DNA of 64,000 bases. It comes from Adineta steineri. Lineage: Eukaryota > Rotifera > Eurotatoria > Adinetida > Adinetidae. Of this stretch, positions 1 to 12,600 are shown one piece after another (the first letter of the stretch is position 1; each line of letters begins with the position of its first letter). The translations under genes and the position numbers were made by a program. Under the pieces are notes generated by a model. That model worked only from the letters and a program-made list of their open reading frames with translations. It made no database searches and had not been told where the DNA came from. Location: the NCBI GenBank assembly GCA_905250115.1, contig CAJNOI010000046.1:421587-485586 (forward strand), given 5' to 3'.

Positions 1-71
1 GGTAAAATACTATCAATAATTCAAAATCTTTAGAATTTAATTACTAACTATTTCAAAATAAAACCATCTGA

Positions 72-135
72 AGAGTGTGGGTGTGATTATTCTCTTTAAA
101 CGAAGAAGCGACTCCCATACCTACACCCACACTCT
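72..135. repeat. Telomere-like hairpin element H1
   Basis: GAGTGTGGGTGT at 73-84 is the exact reverse complement of ACACCCACACTC at 123-134. One further A-T pair makes 13 bp arms around a loop of about 38 bases. The arms resemble a TGTGGG-type telomere repeat. The element probably lies in an intron of the WDR70 gene. Confidence 0.75.
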
Positions 136-251
136 CTAGTTACGTTTTTTCAACAGTGATAACCGCAGTTCTCCACAATAGTTTCTGTGTCTAAAGTTAT
201 TGAATTAATCATCTAATATAACATAAATACAATGTATTTCATTATTTTAGC

Positions 252-1428
252 TTCGGGAAAACATATTATCTACAAAAGTGTACTTGGTGATATGTATGTA
301 ACTGATATGAATCGTACAAAAGGTCATAAATCATTATTAAATTATGGTTGTTGGAATCCATCATTAAATTCTCAAGAATTTATGACTTGTGCTGATGATT
401 GTACAATACGTCTTTGGTCATTGAATAAACGTGATCAACAATTACATGTTATAAGAACAAAAGGTGAATCGGGTCGTGATGTTCGAACAACAACTTGTAC
501 ATATAATCAATCATTGTATCATAATGAAAATTCTAATTTAATTACTGCTGGTTGTGATAATGGTAGTATACTTGTATGGGATCGTCGTCGATCATTTGTT
601 CATGTTACATTTAAATGTTCAAATGCACATTTACAAGATGAAGCTATAACATCATTAAAATGGTCATATGATAGTCAGATATTAGCATCAAGATCAATGG
701 ATCATACACTTAAATTATGGGATATACGAAAATTTAATAAATGTTTATCATCCTACGAAAATATTCCAAATCATTTTTCAATGACTAATATATCATTTTC
801 ACCAAATGATAAATTTTTAATAACTGGTGTATCAAAATTAAATAATTCAAATGATAATGATACGAATGGAAAATTAATAATTTTTGATCGTAATGATTTA
901 TCAAAACCTGTAAATGAAATTTTATTTAACGATAGTGTTATTCGAACAATGTGGCATCCAAAATTAAATCAAATATTTACAACAACAAATAATGGACTTA
1001 TACGAATTTTTTATGATGAACAACGATCACCAATGGCTGGTGTTCGATTATGTCTTAATCGGAAAGAAAAAAAAGATAAATCAGCTAATGATTTTATTGC
1101 AAATATTAATCCAATTTTAACATCAGCTAGTTCGTCAGATTCTCTTAATGATACACGAGAAATATTTCCAGATAAAAAATCATTAGAAGAAGAAAAAAAA
1201 TCTTCTTCATTTCATCAGCATATTGTTCAAACATTAGTTAAATCAAATTTTAGTGAAAAAGAAGATCCTAGAGTTGAATTATTAAAACATGCTGACGAAG
1301 CTGAACGTAATCCAAAATGGATTACACCAGCATATAAATATACACAACCTAAACCTATATTTCAGCAAGAAATTGACGAAGAAGATAACGATGATATTCT
1401 ACCATTATTAAAAAAACAAAAAAAATAG
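252..1428 (+). CDS. WDR70: WDR70-like WD40 protein, 3' part of gene
   Basis: This is the last exon of a WD40 beta-propeller protein that matches WDR70 (Gastrulation-defective 1 homologue). Recognisable WDR70 features are the GDMYVTDMNRTKGH stretch, the repeats ending in IRLW, ILVWDR and LKLWDIR, the MWHPKLNQI segment, and a tail ending in ...ITPAYKYTQPK followed by an acidic/lysine-rich end. An open frame runs back to an ATG at 232, but TTTCATTATTTTAG ending at 251 is a good splice acceptor and family similarity begins right after it. I therefore read 252 as an exon start, with the upstream exons before the window. Position 2 could be the matching donor (GGTAAAA), so 2-251 would be an intron carrying the hairpin at 72-135. 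In animals WDR70 is nuclear and works with the CRL4 ubiquitin ligase in chromatin and DNA-damage responses (family knowledge). The family call is firm; the 5' boundary is less sure. Confidence 0.85.
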
Positions 1429-1501
1429 TTTAAATATAATTCTTTGTTTTAGATAAATAAATAAATATTGTTCGTTCTTTTTCCGTTTTGAATTTATAAA
1501 A

Positions 1502-4455
1502 ATGCATATTTCTGTAACGAAATATGGTGGTGATACGGAAGAATTATTAACAGTGGAAATAGCTTCGGATTTAACGATAAGAGATTTAAAACTTGTTATT
1601 GCATCGGAATCAGATTTTGGAATAGAAGCAAACCAAATGCATCTTTATCATGATGGTAAATCATTATATTTTTATCAAAAATATAATAGATTTATCTGAA
1701 TTTTGTTTTCTTCTATCCTAGGTAAACTATTGAATGATGAAGATCAAACACTGGAACAAACGAATTTAAGAGATTATGATCTAGTTACTTGTCAGCGAAT
1801 ATTATGTATGTCACTTTTGAGTGATTTAGTTTCGAAAATAGAAATTAACGAACTTTTACTAATTGTAAGATCTTTGTTTTCTTCTTCTATACGACAGAGT
1901 AGAATAATCAGTTCTATATCTTAAACATCAAGTTCATTAACACTAGATAAAAATGTAGCATGTTTGATAGCGAAGAATGATCATAAATATCATCTCAAAT
2001 TTTTATATAATTCTATTTCAAACATCATGCAAAAAAGAACAATATTATAAATATCGAAAATTTCTTATTAGTAACTGCATAACAAATTAACATTTATCTT
2101 CTATTTTCGAATATATCATAAACGTGAAAGAATAAGTTGAAATTTAACATTAGAAAGACTAAATATATAAAAAAATAGTTTAGTGATACTACCATTTTTT
2201 ATGTAATATTTTCATAATCAGATTTGATTTACTTATATTGTTTCTCTATACGTTATAACATTAGAAAAACATGTTGACAACATCTGTGATATAAGTAGAC
2301 AAACTACCATATATGCATATTCTGCAATTAATCATAATCTACAAGGATAAAATGGAATAGATTAGATTGTATATAAACTGTGAGATTTTCAGTATTATAA
2401 TATAGAAATAAATTTTAATCGATGTTAAAAGCACTATGTATTATATCTGAACTTTGATGTTCGACGTAAGCTATAGATTATTTTTGAATGCGCTTGTACG
2501 AACTTATAAACTCTTATATTAATATATTCTTATGAAAAAAATTGTTGTCAACTATTTATTCATAAAAAATGTACGAATAAATTTTTTAGAAATATAACAA
2601 CTAATGAAAACAAGATGAAAATGAAAGGTATGAATAATATTTAAGATTTCAAAAAAATATTAACTAAATACAAACTTATCTTCTTCTCTGTTATTCAAGA
2701 AAACTAAAATCATATATTAATAATCACAGAATATTTATCTATGAGATAGTTCATTGCATATTTATGATATATAAAGAGGAAAAACTACATGAAAGATAAA
2801 CTGAATATATTTCTTGTGATAAATAAAATGTAAATCGAGTATTGTATGTCAAAATTTCTCATCTTGACTAGATTTCTAATAATATGTTAATGTCTGTAAC
2901 TTAAATAACTTTTCTGAATATATATAAACTAATATCAACTTAACTATTATGAAAGTCCTTAACAAATAATTCAATTAGATAACTATACATATAAGTATTT
3001 GTTTTAGCCAATGATGATTTAAATCCAAGAGGAGCTGTTGGTGGATCTCGTCCAATGCTTGATCGTATGTTTTTTTTACTCTTGAGAAAAAATGAACTTA
3101 AATTTCTATGTTTAAGCACGTATTCCACAACAACTATTTAATGAATTGCGTTCTAATCCATCCGCACTTCAACGACTTCGTCAAAGTGATCCTCAATTAG
3201 CCGAAGCTGTTCAACGAAATGATATGAGTATGTTAGGAGCTTCTTAAAACTAAACAATACAATTTTATCGTTTTTTTCAGGAGCATTCATGCAAGTTCTA
3301 GTAAGTCGAATGACATCTCAACGAGGACAAAGACAACATCCATCCGAACTTGATTTACTTGATCCAAACATACAACGACGTATTGAAGAACATATCAAGT
3401 AAACAAATAATTTATTCTATTGGATAATTTTTTACTTTCTATTATATTTAGTATGGAAAATATGAATGATAATATGGAACATGCTTATGAGCATGCACCT
3501 GAATTTTTTGGAAATGTTGTTATGCTTTATATTGTAAATATTAAAATAATAATATTTAATATAAAATGATAAATATTATTATATTTCTAATTAGAATTGT
3601 AAAATTAATGGTCATTCAGTAAAAGCATTTGTTGATTCGGGTGCTCAAATGACAATTATGAGTAAAGCATGTGCTGAACGTTGTGGAATTATGCGTCTGG
3701 TTGATACACGTTTTCATGGTATTGCAAAAGGTGTTGGTACACAAAAAATTCTTGGGCGTATTCATTTAGGTTTGTTTTTCTCATATTTCAATATTAATCA
3801 ATGAATGAATGTATTTTGTAGCACAATTAGAAGTTGAAAAACAATATTTTGCTACATCATTATCTGTATTAGAAGATCAATCAATGGATATGTTAATAGG
3901 ACTTGATATGCTTCGACGTCATCGAGTAACATATAATAAATTTATTCTAATTTTTCGAAAAATCTTTCAATATTTAGTGTGTCATTGATTTGGAGAAAAA
4001 TGTTCTTCGAATCGAAGATAGTGTTGAAACAAGTTTTCTACCAGAATCTGAATTACCAACACATGCAAGATTAACGGGTAATACACCTGATGTAGAAACC
4101 GATAATCGTTCCAATCCACTTTTACAATCAGGTACAGAATCTTGTAAATATAAGAAAAACTTTCTTTTATTCTATATATTATTATAGATGAACGTCGAAG
4201 AACTTCAAACAGAGGTAAATTATTATTTTTCTAATATTAGTACATTTTTTTCTTCGTCTTCTAGCTGATAATCAATATCAATCAACAACAGCTACACCAT
4301 CACCTTTTCCAGAAAAATCTATTACAGAAATAACAAAGAAAGGATTTACACGAGAACAAGCAATAGAAGAATTAAAACTAGCAAATGGCGATATAATGAA
4401 AGCACTTGTTTCGCTTATGGCAAAATCTTTAGCAAAACCTAAACGACAAAATTAA
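1502..4455 (+). CDS. DDI1: DDI1/DDI2-type ubiquitin-shuttle aspartic protease
   Basis: Exons: 1502-1655, 1722-1805, 3008-3064, 3117-3227, 3281-3398, 3452-3533, 3595-3769, 3822-3925, 3978-4131, 4188-4214, 4265-4455; 418 residues. The order is an N-terminal ubiquitin-like domain (about 1-75), an [15 protein letters not shown] helical segment, a retroviral-type protease domain with catalytic Asp in [11 protein letters not shown] and the conserved [13 protein letters not shown] and [11 protein letters not shown], then a C-terminal UBA-like helix region ([17 protein letters not shown]). Family members bind ubiquitylated proteins and the proteasome and cleave targets such as Nrf1-type factors. Length and domain order match animal DDI2, with the UBA retained as in fungal Ddi1. 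Intron 2 (1806-3007) is about 1.2 kb while the other nine are 50-70 bases. The gene starts 73 bases after WDR70 on the same strand. Confidence 0.93.
1806..3007 (+). other. Unusually long intron of the DDI1 gene
   Basis: This intron lies between exons 2 and 3 and is about 20 times longer than the gene's other introns. It is AT-rich. I see no open frame that continues either exon, no clear transposon ends and no RNA gene in it. Confidence 0.65.
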
Positions 4456-5409
4456 TCGATATTTTTTTTTAATATTACATATGTATACATGTGTTTTTAT
4501 TTTCACGAACAATATCCACATTATTTTCTATGATATTTCTTTTTTAATCTTGAAATTATGAATGAATAAAATGAGTATGAAATCCACATATATAATATCT
4601 TGTGCCAAAAAAACACATAGAATAATCTTATCAATAGAGAGTTATTAGATACATTATCTATCTTTGGCTATTTAGAGAAAAGAATCACGTCTCAAGAAGA
4701 GAAAGGAAGTAAAAAATTGCCAAATAGAAACTTATTATTCTCTATGTAAACTGTAAATGAAGATGATCGAGTAAGCAGAACTCGATCAATGAAGCGAACG
4801 ACAGCATTACATTTGCCAACTGATCGCACGTGTATAGGTTTATTTTGATTAAATTAGGGCGGATAAGGAAAATAAACATTAAGTATCTATTTTTTCTTTT
4901 TTTGCTTTCTTTCGTATTTGACTAATATTACTTGAAGCGACTAATTTAATTAGTATGTGAATTCTACCAAAAGAAGACATATCGTCACCGCCTGATGAAA
5001 TTTGAAGACAAGGATAAGACTAACTTTCATTTGGGATAATCCATTAGTTTTTCCCATATATATTAAACGGTCAAACTGACTATGCCAAAAGTAAATTGTT
5101 AAGATGAAATTAACGATAGATATATAGAAAAGAAAATTATCAATAAATTATGTCATTTTCATTATATTATTATTGAATATAAAAGAAAAATAAAAACCAA
5201 ATTAAGTATTTAACAATAGCACTCACTACTAAGATGATATAGTTATGTGAGTATGCTTGTATAAGGTAGAAAAATACATGAAAGAAAAAAACAGAATGAA
5301 TCGAAATTTTGTTAATATAAATCCAATTATATAATCGATCAAGAATTAATTGTTTGATAAAATAAAATAAAAAAAAAGTTTAACGAAATGGTAATGGAAT
5401 CGATAAAAT
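4456..5409. other. Intergenic spacer, convergent 3' ends
   Basis: This is AT-rich sequence between the DDI1 stop and the stop of the minus-strand membrane protein gene. AATAAA-like signals are present (for example AATGAATAAAATG near 4560). I see no gene. Confidence 0.6.
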
Positions 5410-6438
5410 TTACTGTCGTTCCCAAACATCTACTCCACATGCACAAGTTGTATAGGAAGTAGGCGTACTTGCACCAGCATCTTCAAATGCTAATGATGAG
5501 TTACGTTCATTATTATTATTATTATAAGATGTTCTTATATTAAGATTATTAGTAATTATTTTTGTAGAATGATTCGATTGTAATGATGATGAAGCTGATG
5601 TAGATGATGTTAAAAATACGCTTTTAGGATGATTTGAATCTGGACATTTTGAATTAGTAGGAATATTTGATAATATTGGCAATGAAGATAATGGTGGAGG
5701 AGAAAATGATTGAGTCGATGGTAATTCTTCATATGTAAATGGAGGAATTTTACGTTGTGGTGATATATTATGTACAGATGATGTTGCAGTATTATTACTC
5801 GAATGTTCGTCATTATGATTGGATATTGGTGGAGATGATAATCGAGAAATACCATTTACTGATGATGTTTGATAACAACATTTATGTGGTGTATTAATTA
5901 TTGGTAGTACATCATAATCTTGTGTTAAATGTAATTTATGTTCATTACTATTTAACAATGGTTTTGGTTGTGAACGAAAATATCGACAAGCACCAAATAT
6001 AATACCACAACATCCAATAAAAGTAATACATATAGCAGCAAGTAAAAGAATATGTCTAAAACATTTTAAAATAAATAATTGTTGATCAATTGTTGATAAT
6101 GGACATTCATCTGTAAAACGATATACTATAATAATCATTACACCGGCTATGAAAAATAACCATAATGAATAAAATGCTAAACGACATGATGTTTGTTGTT
6201 TTTTAGCTAACTTTTCATTTCTTGATCTTAATCGATCATTTAATGTCCAATAATTATATAAATGATGTTGATGTTGAGCTTTTATATTTGATGAATGTAA
6301 AAGTGCTGTTGTTGGTTTATCAGATGATGAATCTTTAATAACAATTGAATCCACCGATATTGGTGGCGGTGGTATAGAAAAATTTGATTGCATGAACACA
6401 ATGTATAACAATACAATTGATTGATCAAAAGTTGTCAA
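5410..6438 (-). CDS. Two-pass membrane protein with low-complexity tail
   Basis: Single-exon frame of 342 residues; the family is not recognised. Two hydrophobic helices are clear, at about residues 87-107 (FYSLWLFFIAGVMIIIVY) and 127-152. They are joined by a short loop with Cys at about 112 and 126, and a juxtamembrane CRYFR follows. The N-terminus (PPPP, His-rich) and the long C-terminus (Ser/Pro/Asn-rich) are low complexity, so both ends are probably cytoplasmic. Met16 (MQSNFSIPPPP) is an alternative start. The neighbour at 9096-9662, on the same strand, has the same plan of two helices with a two-cysteine loop and a low-complexity tail, so the two may be old paralogues. No function is assigned. 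Codon use is regular across the frame and the protein looks real. Confidence 0.65.
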   Translation of the reverse strand: MTTFDQSIVLLYIVFMQSNFSIPPPPISVDSIVIKDSSSDKPTTALLHSSNIKAQHQHHLYNYWTLNDRLRSRNEKLAKKQQTSCRLAFYSLWLFFIAGVMIIIVYRFTDECPLSTIDQQLFILKCFRHILLLAAICITFIGCCGIIFGACRYFRSQPKPLLNSNEHKLHLTQDYDVLPIINTPHKCCYQTSSVNGISRLSSPPISNHNDEHSSNNTATSSVHNISPQRKIPPFTYEELPSTQSFSPPPLSSLPILSNIPTNSKCPDSNHPKSVFLTSSTSASSSLQSNHSTKIITNNLNIRTSYNNNNNERNSSLAFEDAGASTPTSYTTCACGVDVWERQ

Positions 6439-7672
6439 TTGATGTTGATAACATGTGCTTTTTTTTATTGCTCAATCTAGTCAAAAAAGAAACAGAGAAA
6501 GAGAGAGAGAGAAGGAATGAGAGAAAGAACAAGATTTAATCCTATGGATATGAAGGACAACACGTTGTCATTGCAAATCAATCGAGGGTGTAAAAATGTG
6601 GATTCAATGTGTAGAAAGCACGCGTTACAGTCTTACAAGAAACAGAATATAGAGATGATGATGATGATGATGAAAAAGTACTATGTCTGCGAGATAAGCA
6701 AAGAAACTAAAAGAGAGAGAGTTAGAGCAACAAATGGAGCAGTCGCAAACTAACAGAAAATAAGAAAAGACATGTAGTATATAAATAACGATAAGAAGAC
6801 GTAAACAATCAATAAAAGAAATGTCTGGCGACTGATGCAAATCTTATTACGTATACTAAATCTTTCAAATGATGAGAATCAAATTTCAGTTACATATTTT
6901 ATGTATACAATTTAACGTTCTTCGGATGTTGTGTCCTACGCATATATTTATGCAAAAATATTCTTAATGCAACGAAGAGAAAGTTTCTTTCAATTTTCTA
7001 TAAATAAAGATACAAACTGCACTGAAAAAGAAATTAGTTAAGTGTTAATAGTTAGTATGATATTAGCTAAAGTGTCAAATGGTTAATTACTTTTTTTTAT
7101 TATTATTATTCATATCATTTGCATATAAAAACTAAAAATCATAAGTTTAATCATAAATAATTACTTTTAAATTAATGCTTTTGTTTATCATTGATATGCA
7201 TGTATGTAAAAGTACATATCTTATTTCTTATGTCGTTTCTTCTTTTAATGTAAATCAAGAAAGTATCTGTTTCCAAACGGTATTTTCTTTTACATGTCTG
7301 TCATCTCAATAATAAACACATTTGAGGTTACAGATAAAGTACAGGTCATTTCAATTAATCATCCATTGACTAGAGAAAATTTGTCAAAGCTATCTTTTGT
7401 AATTGGTTTTCTTTTTCTTTAGCCTACATATATGACATAATCTTTCAACGAAAATATTATCTAGAAAGTAGTAGGATAAAGTGTATACGAATGAAGGACG
7501 CTTGAGTTATATATTATTTCCTATTCATTTTTTTTTGGTTTATGAAGCTTTTTATTTTTTTTATTACTTCGTACTTTGTGATCTTTGAACATCATTATTA
7601 TCGGTATTCTTACTAGCAACAGTAATCATATATCTATAATACATACTTCAACAAAAAACAACGATAAATTGA
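6439..7672. other. Intergenic region, probable promoter of the 5410-6438 gene
   Basis: A purine-rich tract (GAGAAAGAGAGAGAGAGAAGG, near 6495-6515) lies just upstream of the minus-strand start codon and is followed by AT-rich spacer. Short frames here look like chance. Confidence 0.45.
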
Positions 7673-7924
7673 ATGTCACATCTAAATTCATTTATCATAC
7701 TTAGTTTTTGTCTGTTTAGTTCTATTCTTTTATGTCTTTCCGCTATATATCACATTCGACAATCAGTACTAATGTCGTTTATGTTTAAAACGAAGATAAA
7801 TACAAAATCGTCTCGTACTGTTATGGGACAATTAGTAGAAAGACAAAAAAAAAGAGAACATGTACAAGATACATTAACAATGTATGATAGTCATAGTAAT
7901 AGCGATCAAGGTTTTATCATGTAA
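7673..7924 (+). CDS. Possible small membrane protein
   Basis: An 83-residue frame with a hydrophobic N-terminus (FIILSFCLFSSILLCLSAIY) that could be a signal anchor. A basic segment and a charged, Ser-rich tail ending DSHSNSDQGFIM follow. Composition is more protein-like than other short frames nearby, and the spacers on both sides are gene-free. I do not recognise it. It could also be a chance frame or a last exon. Confidence 0.3.
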   Translation: MSHLNSFIILSFCLFSSILLCLSAIYHIRQSVLMSFMFKTKINTKSSRTVMGQLVERQKKREHVQDTLTMYDSHSNSDQGFIM

Positions 7925-9095
7925 TAAACAATTTCAATTTTATGGAAACTACATCGTTTTAAATCTCAAAAATACTTTATTTATCAAATATTTCTTGTAA
8001 TTATGATTATTGAAGATGTATGGAAAGCTACGTTAGTATTAATAATTGATCCATAGATATATAGTTCTAAGAAAACACGTTTTGATTTCAAACGACCATA
8101 TTGTTTTGTTAATTAAAATTGAAAATATTTTGTTATTGTCAAAATGATTTATTTTATTTATCAAATCTTCTCGAAACAATTCATTTCTATCTTCTTCTTC
8201 TAGAAATTTCAAGCTTAGATGCCTTTTATTTCATTAATTATCTAATAAAATTGAGTTCTATGATTTGAGAAAGTCTCGAGAGACAATATATAGATATAGG
8301 ATTATATAAAGATTTATATGTGATCAGATAAAATTCAAATCACACTATCTTTTCTATCATATTAAATATCCTTAAATATATTCATATCTAATTTCTGTAC
8401 TCAATCTAAGATCGAATCGACTTATTGACTATAACCAATCCATTCGTTGTCTCTTTGTCATCCTTACTCTCTCTCTCTCGCTCTCTTCACATCTTCTACT
8501 ATATGAATTACTCAAAGCTTTCTCATTTCTTTTTCTTTTTTCGAGTGATCAATCATAGAACTTGTATCGAAGTAGATTAATGTTATTCTGAGATTCTCTA
8601 ATAAATTACAAATTCAAAAATAAGTAATCATTATTCACTCTCTCTCTCAAATATTCATCCAATTATTCAGTATTTTCTATTTCGATTAAATAAAATAAAG
8701 TACTTGTATATTCACAGTATTTTTCTATTATAGACAATCTTTTAATTTAATCAGAAAGATCTACATATAAACTATGCACATGGAAAACGTTTGTATATAT
8801 ATAGATATATAGATATATATATATAAACATTTTTCGGTAGTGATCAGTATAACTTCTCTGTATACATATATATATATATTTATATATATATTGTATGCAT
8901 AAAAAGGTTATACGAGCAATTATCGTAAGGCACTGTTATATGTCATATGTGTCTGCTACTCTTCTATCTTTTTTAGCACAAAAAAAACAACAACAAGAAA
9001 AAAAAGAAAAAAAAAGTACTATGTACAATAGTATAAAGAATGGAAAAAGAGAAAAAGAAAAGAAAAAAAAGTAAAAGGAGAAGATTTTAACTAAA
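7925..9095. other. Intergenic AT-rich spacer with TA microsatellites
   Basis: TATATA-type simple repeats are dense at about 8797-8895, and CT-rich runs (CTCTCTCTCTCGCTCTC) lie near 8468-8487. A-rich sequence at 8980-9080 lies just beyond the stop of the next minus-strand gene. No gene is seen. Confidence 0.6.
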
Positions 9096-9662
9096 CTATC
9101 GTATTGATACGATAATATTAGTTGTTTGATCATTCGATGAACTTGATGGTTTACGATGATAGTGAGAAGATGGATGATGCTGTTGACAAAGTTGATGAGG
9201 ATGATGATGATTATGAGTATTTTTAGCATTATTAGCTAATAATGATGATGCTGTTGCTCGTATTACATTATTTTCTTCGCTCGAACGTGAATATTTTGTA
9301 ACGAGAAGACTTATTAAAAATAATACAGAACCCGTAACAAGAAATGTTATACCTAATACTTTCATGGCTTGTCGATTACATTTAAATGATGACGATATAG
9401 ATGAAACGGATGAAGGTAATATTGGTAAATCATCATCGTTATCACTATCATTATTTGATATCGTCAATGTATTACAACCATTAAAATGAATTATATAAAT
9501 AAGTTGACATGCACCAATAATAATAAATAAAATTGAAAATATAAGCATGACAATACCACATGGAAAACTACATTGGACAAAACGATAACAATAACCACGA
9601 ACAATTTCAACGCGACGTCGTTTTACAGTATATGGGCTAAAAGCGCCTACCATTGAATGCAT
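9096..9662 (-). CDS. Small two-pass membrane protein
   Basis: Single-exon frame of 188 residues starting MHSMVGAFSPYTVKRRR. Two membrane helices are seen at about residues 35-60 (PCGIVMLIFSILFIIIGACQ) and 100-122 (KVLGITFLVTGSVLFLISLL). They are separated by an acidic/Ser-rich loop bounded by Cys63 and Cys95. The tail is His/Ser/Asn-rich. The overall plan resembles small two-pass vertebrate TMEM proteins, but I cannot name a family. A similar but longer protein is encoded 2.7 kb away at 5410-6438 on the same strand. The long empty region upstream, 9663-16331, may hold its regulation. Confidence 0.65.
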   Translation of the reverse strand: MHSMVGAFSPYTVKRRRVEIVRGYCYRFVQCSFPCGIVMLIFSILFIIIGACQLIYIIHFNGCNTLTISNNDSDNDDDLPILPSSVSSISSSFKCNRQAMKVLGITFLVTGSVLFLISLLVTKYSRSSEENNVIRATASSLLANNAKNTHNHHHPHQLCQQHHPSSHYHRKPSSSSNDQTTNIIVSIR

Positions 9663-12600
9663 TATTAATATTATGTGTGATGTTCTATTGCGTTGTATGA
9701 GTAATTTAAAGATAAAATAAATGAAAGTCTATAATAGAAGAAAAGAAATTAATGTTAATGAGAATTATTCTTTGAAGTAGTCAATAGTCAGATTATTGCA
9801 TTTACTTTATCTAGAAAGAAGAAAAAAAAAGAATATACAAATTAATTCTTTTCACAAAAATATTCTAAAGATTTCTTATATATATATATGTACGAAAATA
9901 AAAATAATTAATTAAATTCATTAGTTGATCACAATCTTAATTGAGAAGTAAAAATTTCTCAGTGTATATATATATATATAACATAACAGTATGTGTATAG
10001 ATCTGAAGGAATGTAATCATAAATCATAAATGCCTATCTTCTTCTCGTTTACTTAACACAAATATATGGACAGTAATATAGTATTTTTTGTGTATAAAGA
10101 TATATCATTATTGTCATTAACTAAACAGTAAAGTCATTTGAGATAGAAACAAGAATTGTTTTAAACTATACAATGTAATAACAAGTGCGAACTATATTTA
10201 TTCTATTATATATGTGTATATACTTTTGAAGAGATAACTACTAATGTCCACGTTGTAGTAGTAAGAAAAAGCTAACATCACTAATATAGAAGAAAAAACA
10301 GTAGCAATAGATAAATGCTTACTATAATTGTGTTGGGTTTGATTAGCTCCTGTTCGACGTGTTGATGAAAGAGACAAAAAGACGACCAGAGAAAAAAACA
10401 ACGCGCTATGATGACGATCGGAAACATTTGTATTATCCGGTAGAATGATAGAATGCCTATAGGTACTACAGAAAAAAAAATAGAACGAAATAAGTATATA
10501 TCAATCTGATAAGAAGAGGAGGACAGCCAAAAGCGGAAAGAAAATCATTGATAAGTAAAACTATTCTAATCTTTTTGATGGACAACAAGACTATGGTCGC
10601 GCTAAAAGAAAATAGCATCACAATCGTGTTTATGACCTAAATGATTGACATATGTGTCGAGTCTTTATCAGCTTATGTGTCTGTCTTTGTAAATAGTAGC
10701 ACTAATCACCTAACTATTCCCTTCTCAATATGCCAAAATCGAAGTCTATTTTTTTTTTCTTATTCTATATATTTCTTTCTTCTATTTTTGATTAATATCA
10801 AGGCGAACAGAACGCAACCATGCTCAATATATAGTAACAAACAAATGAACAACTAAGTCTAATTTACCAATACGATGTGACAATAAATTAGCTTACAGCA
10901 TAAAATAATAACAAGTTCCTCATCTCTATTGATGACGATGATGTAGTACTTTCTTGCTCTTTTTTTTATAGAATATTTCTTTTTGAAAAAAAAAAGAAGA
11001 AAAAAAAATGAGAATAACGACTACAAACGATGACGAAAAAGAAATCGACTGCAAGACAGAAGAATAACGGAAAATCCAACAACGTCTCTTTCTCTTGTGT
11101 TACAGACATACAAACAAACAGACAGACAGACAGAAACGAGTAAGGAAAAACTCCATCTTAGAATATGAAGAGGCATTTACGCATGCTTCAAGGCTATGAA
11201 CGATAAAGAATATAGATGGAAGAAAGACGATGAATACTTCTACTCATTAATTTAACACGATCAGCAGTTTGATCGACTACTACAATTGATGTTATTCAAT
11301 TGTACTAGGCTTTTCTATGTTATCAGAGCAATCAACCATAAGCAATTCAATCATGTACAAATTTGTTCGCTTTTATTCTCAGAAGAATGCGCATTGATGT
11401 CTTCCGAGTAATTCTATATATATATGTATAAAAATAGAGTACTATGTAGATTTTTCGTTGTATTACCTGTTGTGCCAAAATACATCTCTAGTCGATATTG
11501 AGATGAAGATTAGCTAGAGTATCGTCCAAATGTTAACTAAATAGAGACAGCCGTTGGCGCGTTGTCTGTTGTTATCATCAATGTACAATTTATACAGCAT
11601 GCGGCTGTTTATGTGCTCTTTTTTGTCATATACAGTAGCCTAGTATCACCAATATAGTACATCTACTCTTTACTACACACATACACAAGTCAAATGATAG
11701 ATTAATACGACAAATTAGGTGTTGATAAATTAAACAAGAAAAAATTCTAATAAAGAATTACAACCTATTTTCGTCACCATCTATCTATCTATATATGAAT
11801 ATACAAATATTAGTTTGTTTAATGAGGTCATTAAAGATTGTTTTTAGTAAGCAAACAAAAAATAAAGACGAAATAGCAATCAACTGAATTTTTCATATAA
11901 AGTATTTTCCAACGATATAACTTCTATAATAAAAAGTTAATTTTATAAATTTCTAAGACAATAAAAGTTTTGCATCGATAAATATATAATTACTAGCAAA
12001 AAAAACCTAATCAATCATTTCCGATAGAAAAAACGTGACAAAAGCAAACAGGTTGACATTTTATAATTATAAAAATAGTGTTATAACGTGCATCTAGGCA
12101 TTATTTGTTTCTCTCTTGTCAAGAAGAATTCCTTTATCGTTTGTTAAAACGGCCTTAATGGAACAAATTATATCTTTTTGAAAATAAAGGAAACCCTAAA
12201 CCATTTTAATTCTCTTCCGTATTAAACGTTAGCTTTGATGTTTTATTTAGACAAAAATAAATAAGAGTCATCCGGTTTGAAATAACAAAAAAAATGAATT
12301 CATGCCATTTTTCATATACTTCTATCTAAATTATATTTCCTAATATCTACTTGATATTTAATTTTAAATTCATTAGAAATGACATGTTTCAGGTATATCT
12401 ACATATAAATATTTATATGACTGGAAACTAGCACACACACACCAAAGAATCAGACTGCAATGTTGTGTTCTATACTAAACAAAATACTTACGACTATATT
12501 ATTTTTGCAAACATTTTAACATTAATTTCCAACTGCTAAAATATAATATTTCATAGAAAAAAATATGCAAAAGTGTAGTTTTAAGTGTTATTTTCTTAAT

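Noticed and set aside
8936-9229. 97-residue minus-strand frame overlapping the two-pass protein gene
   Set aside because: It overlaps the 3' end of the better-supported 9096-9662 frame in another phase and its product is mostly homopolymer Phe/Ile.
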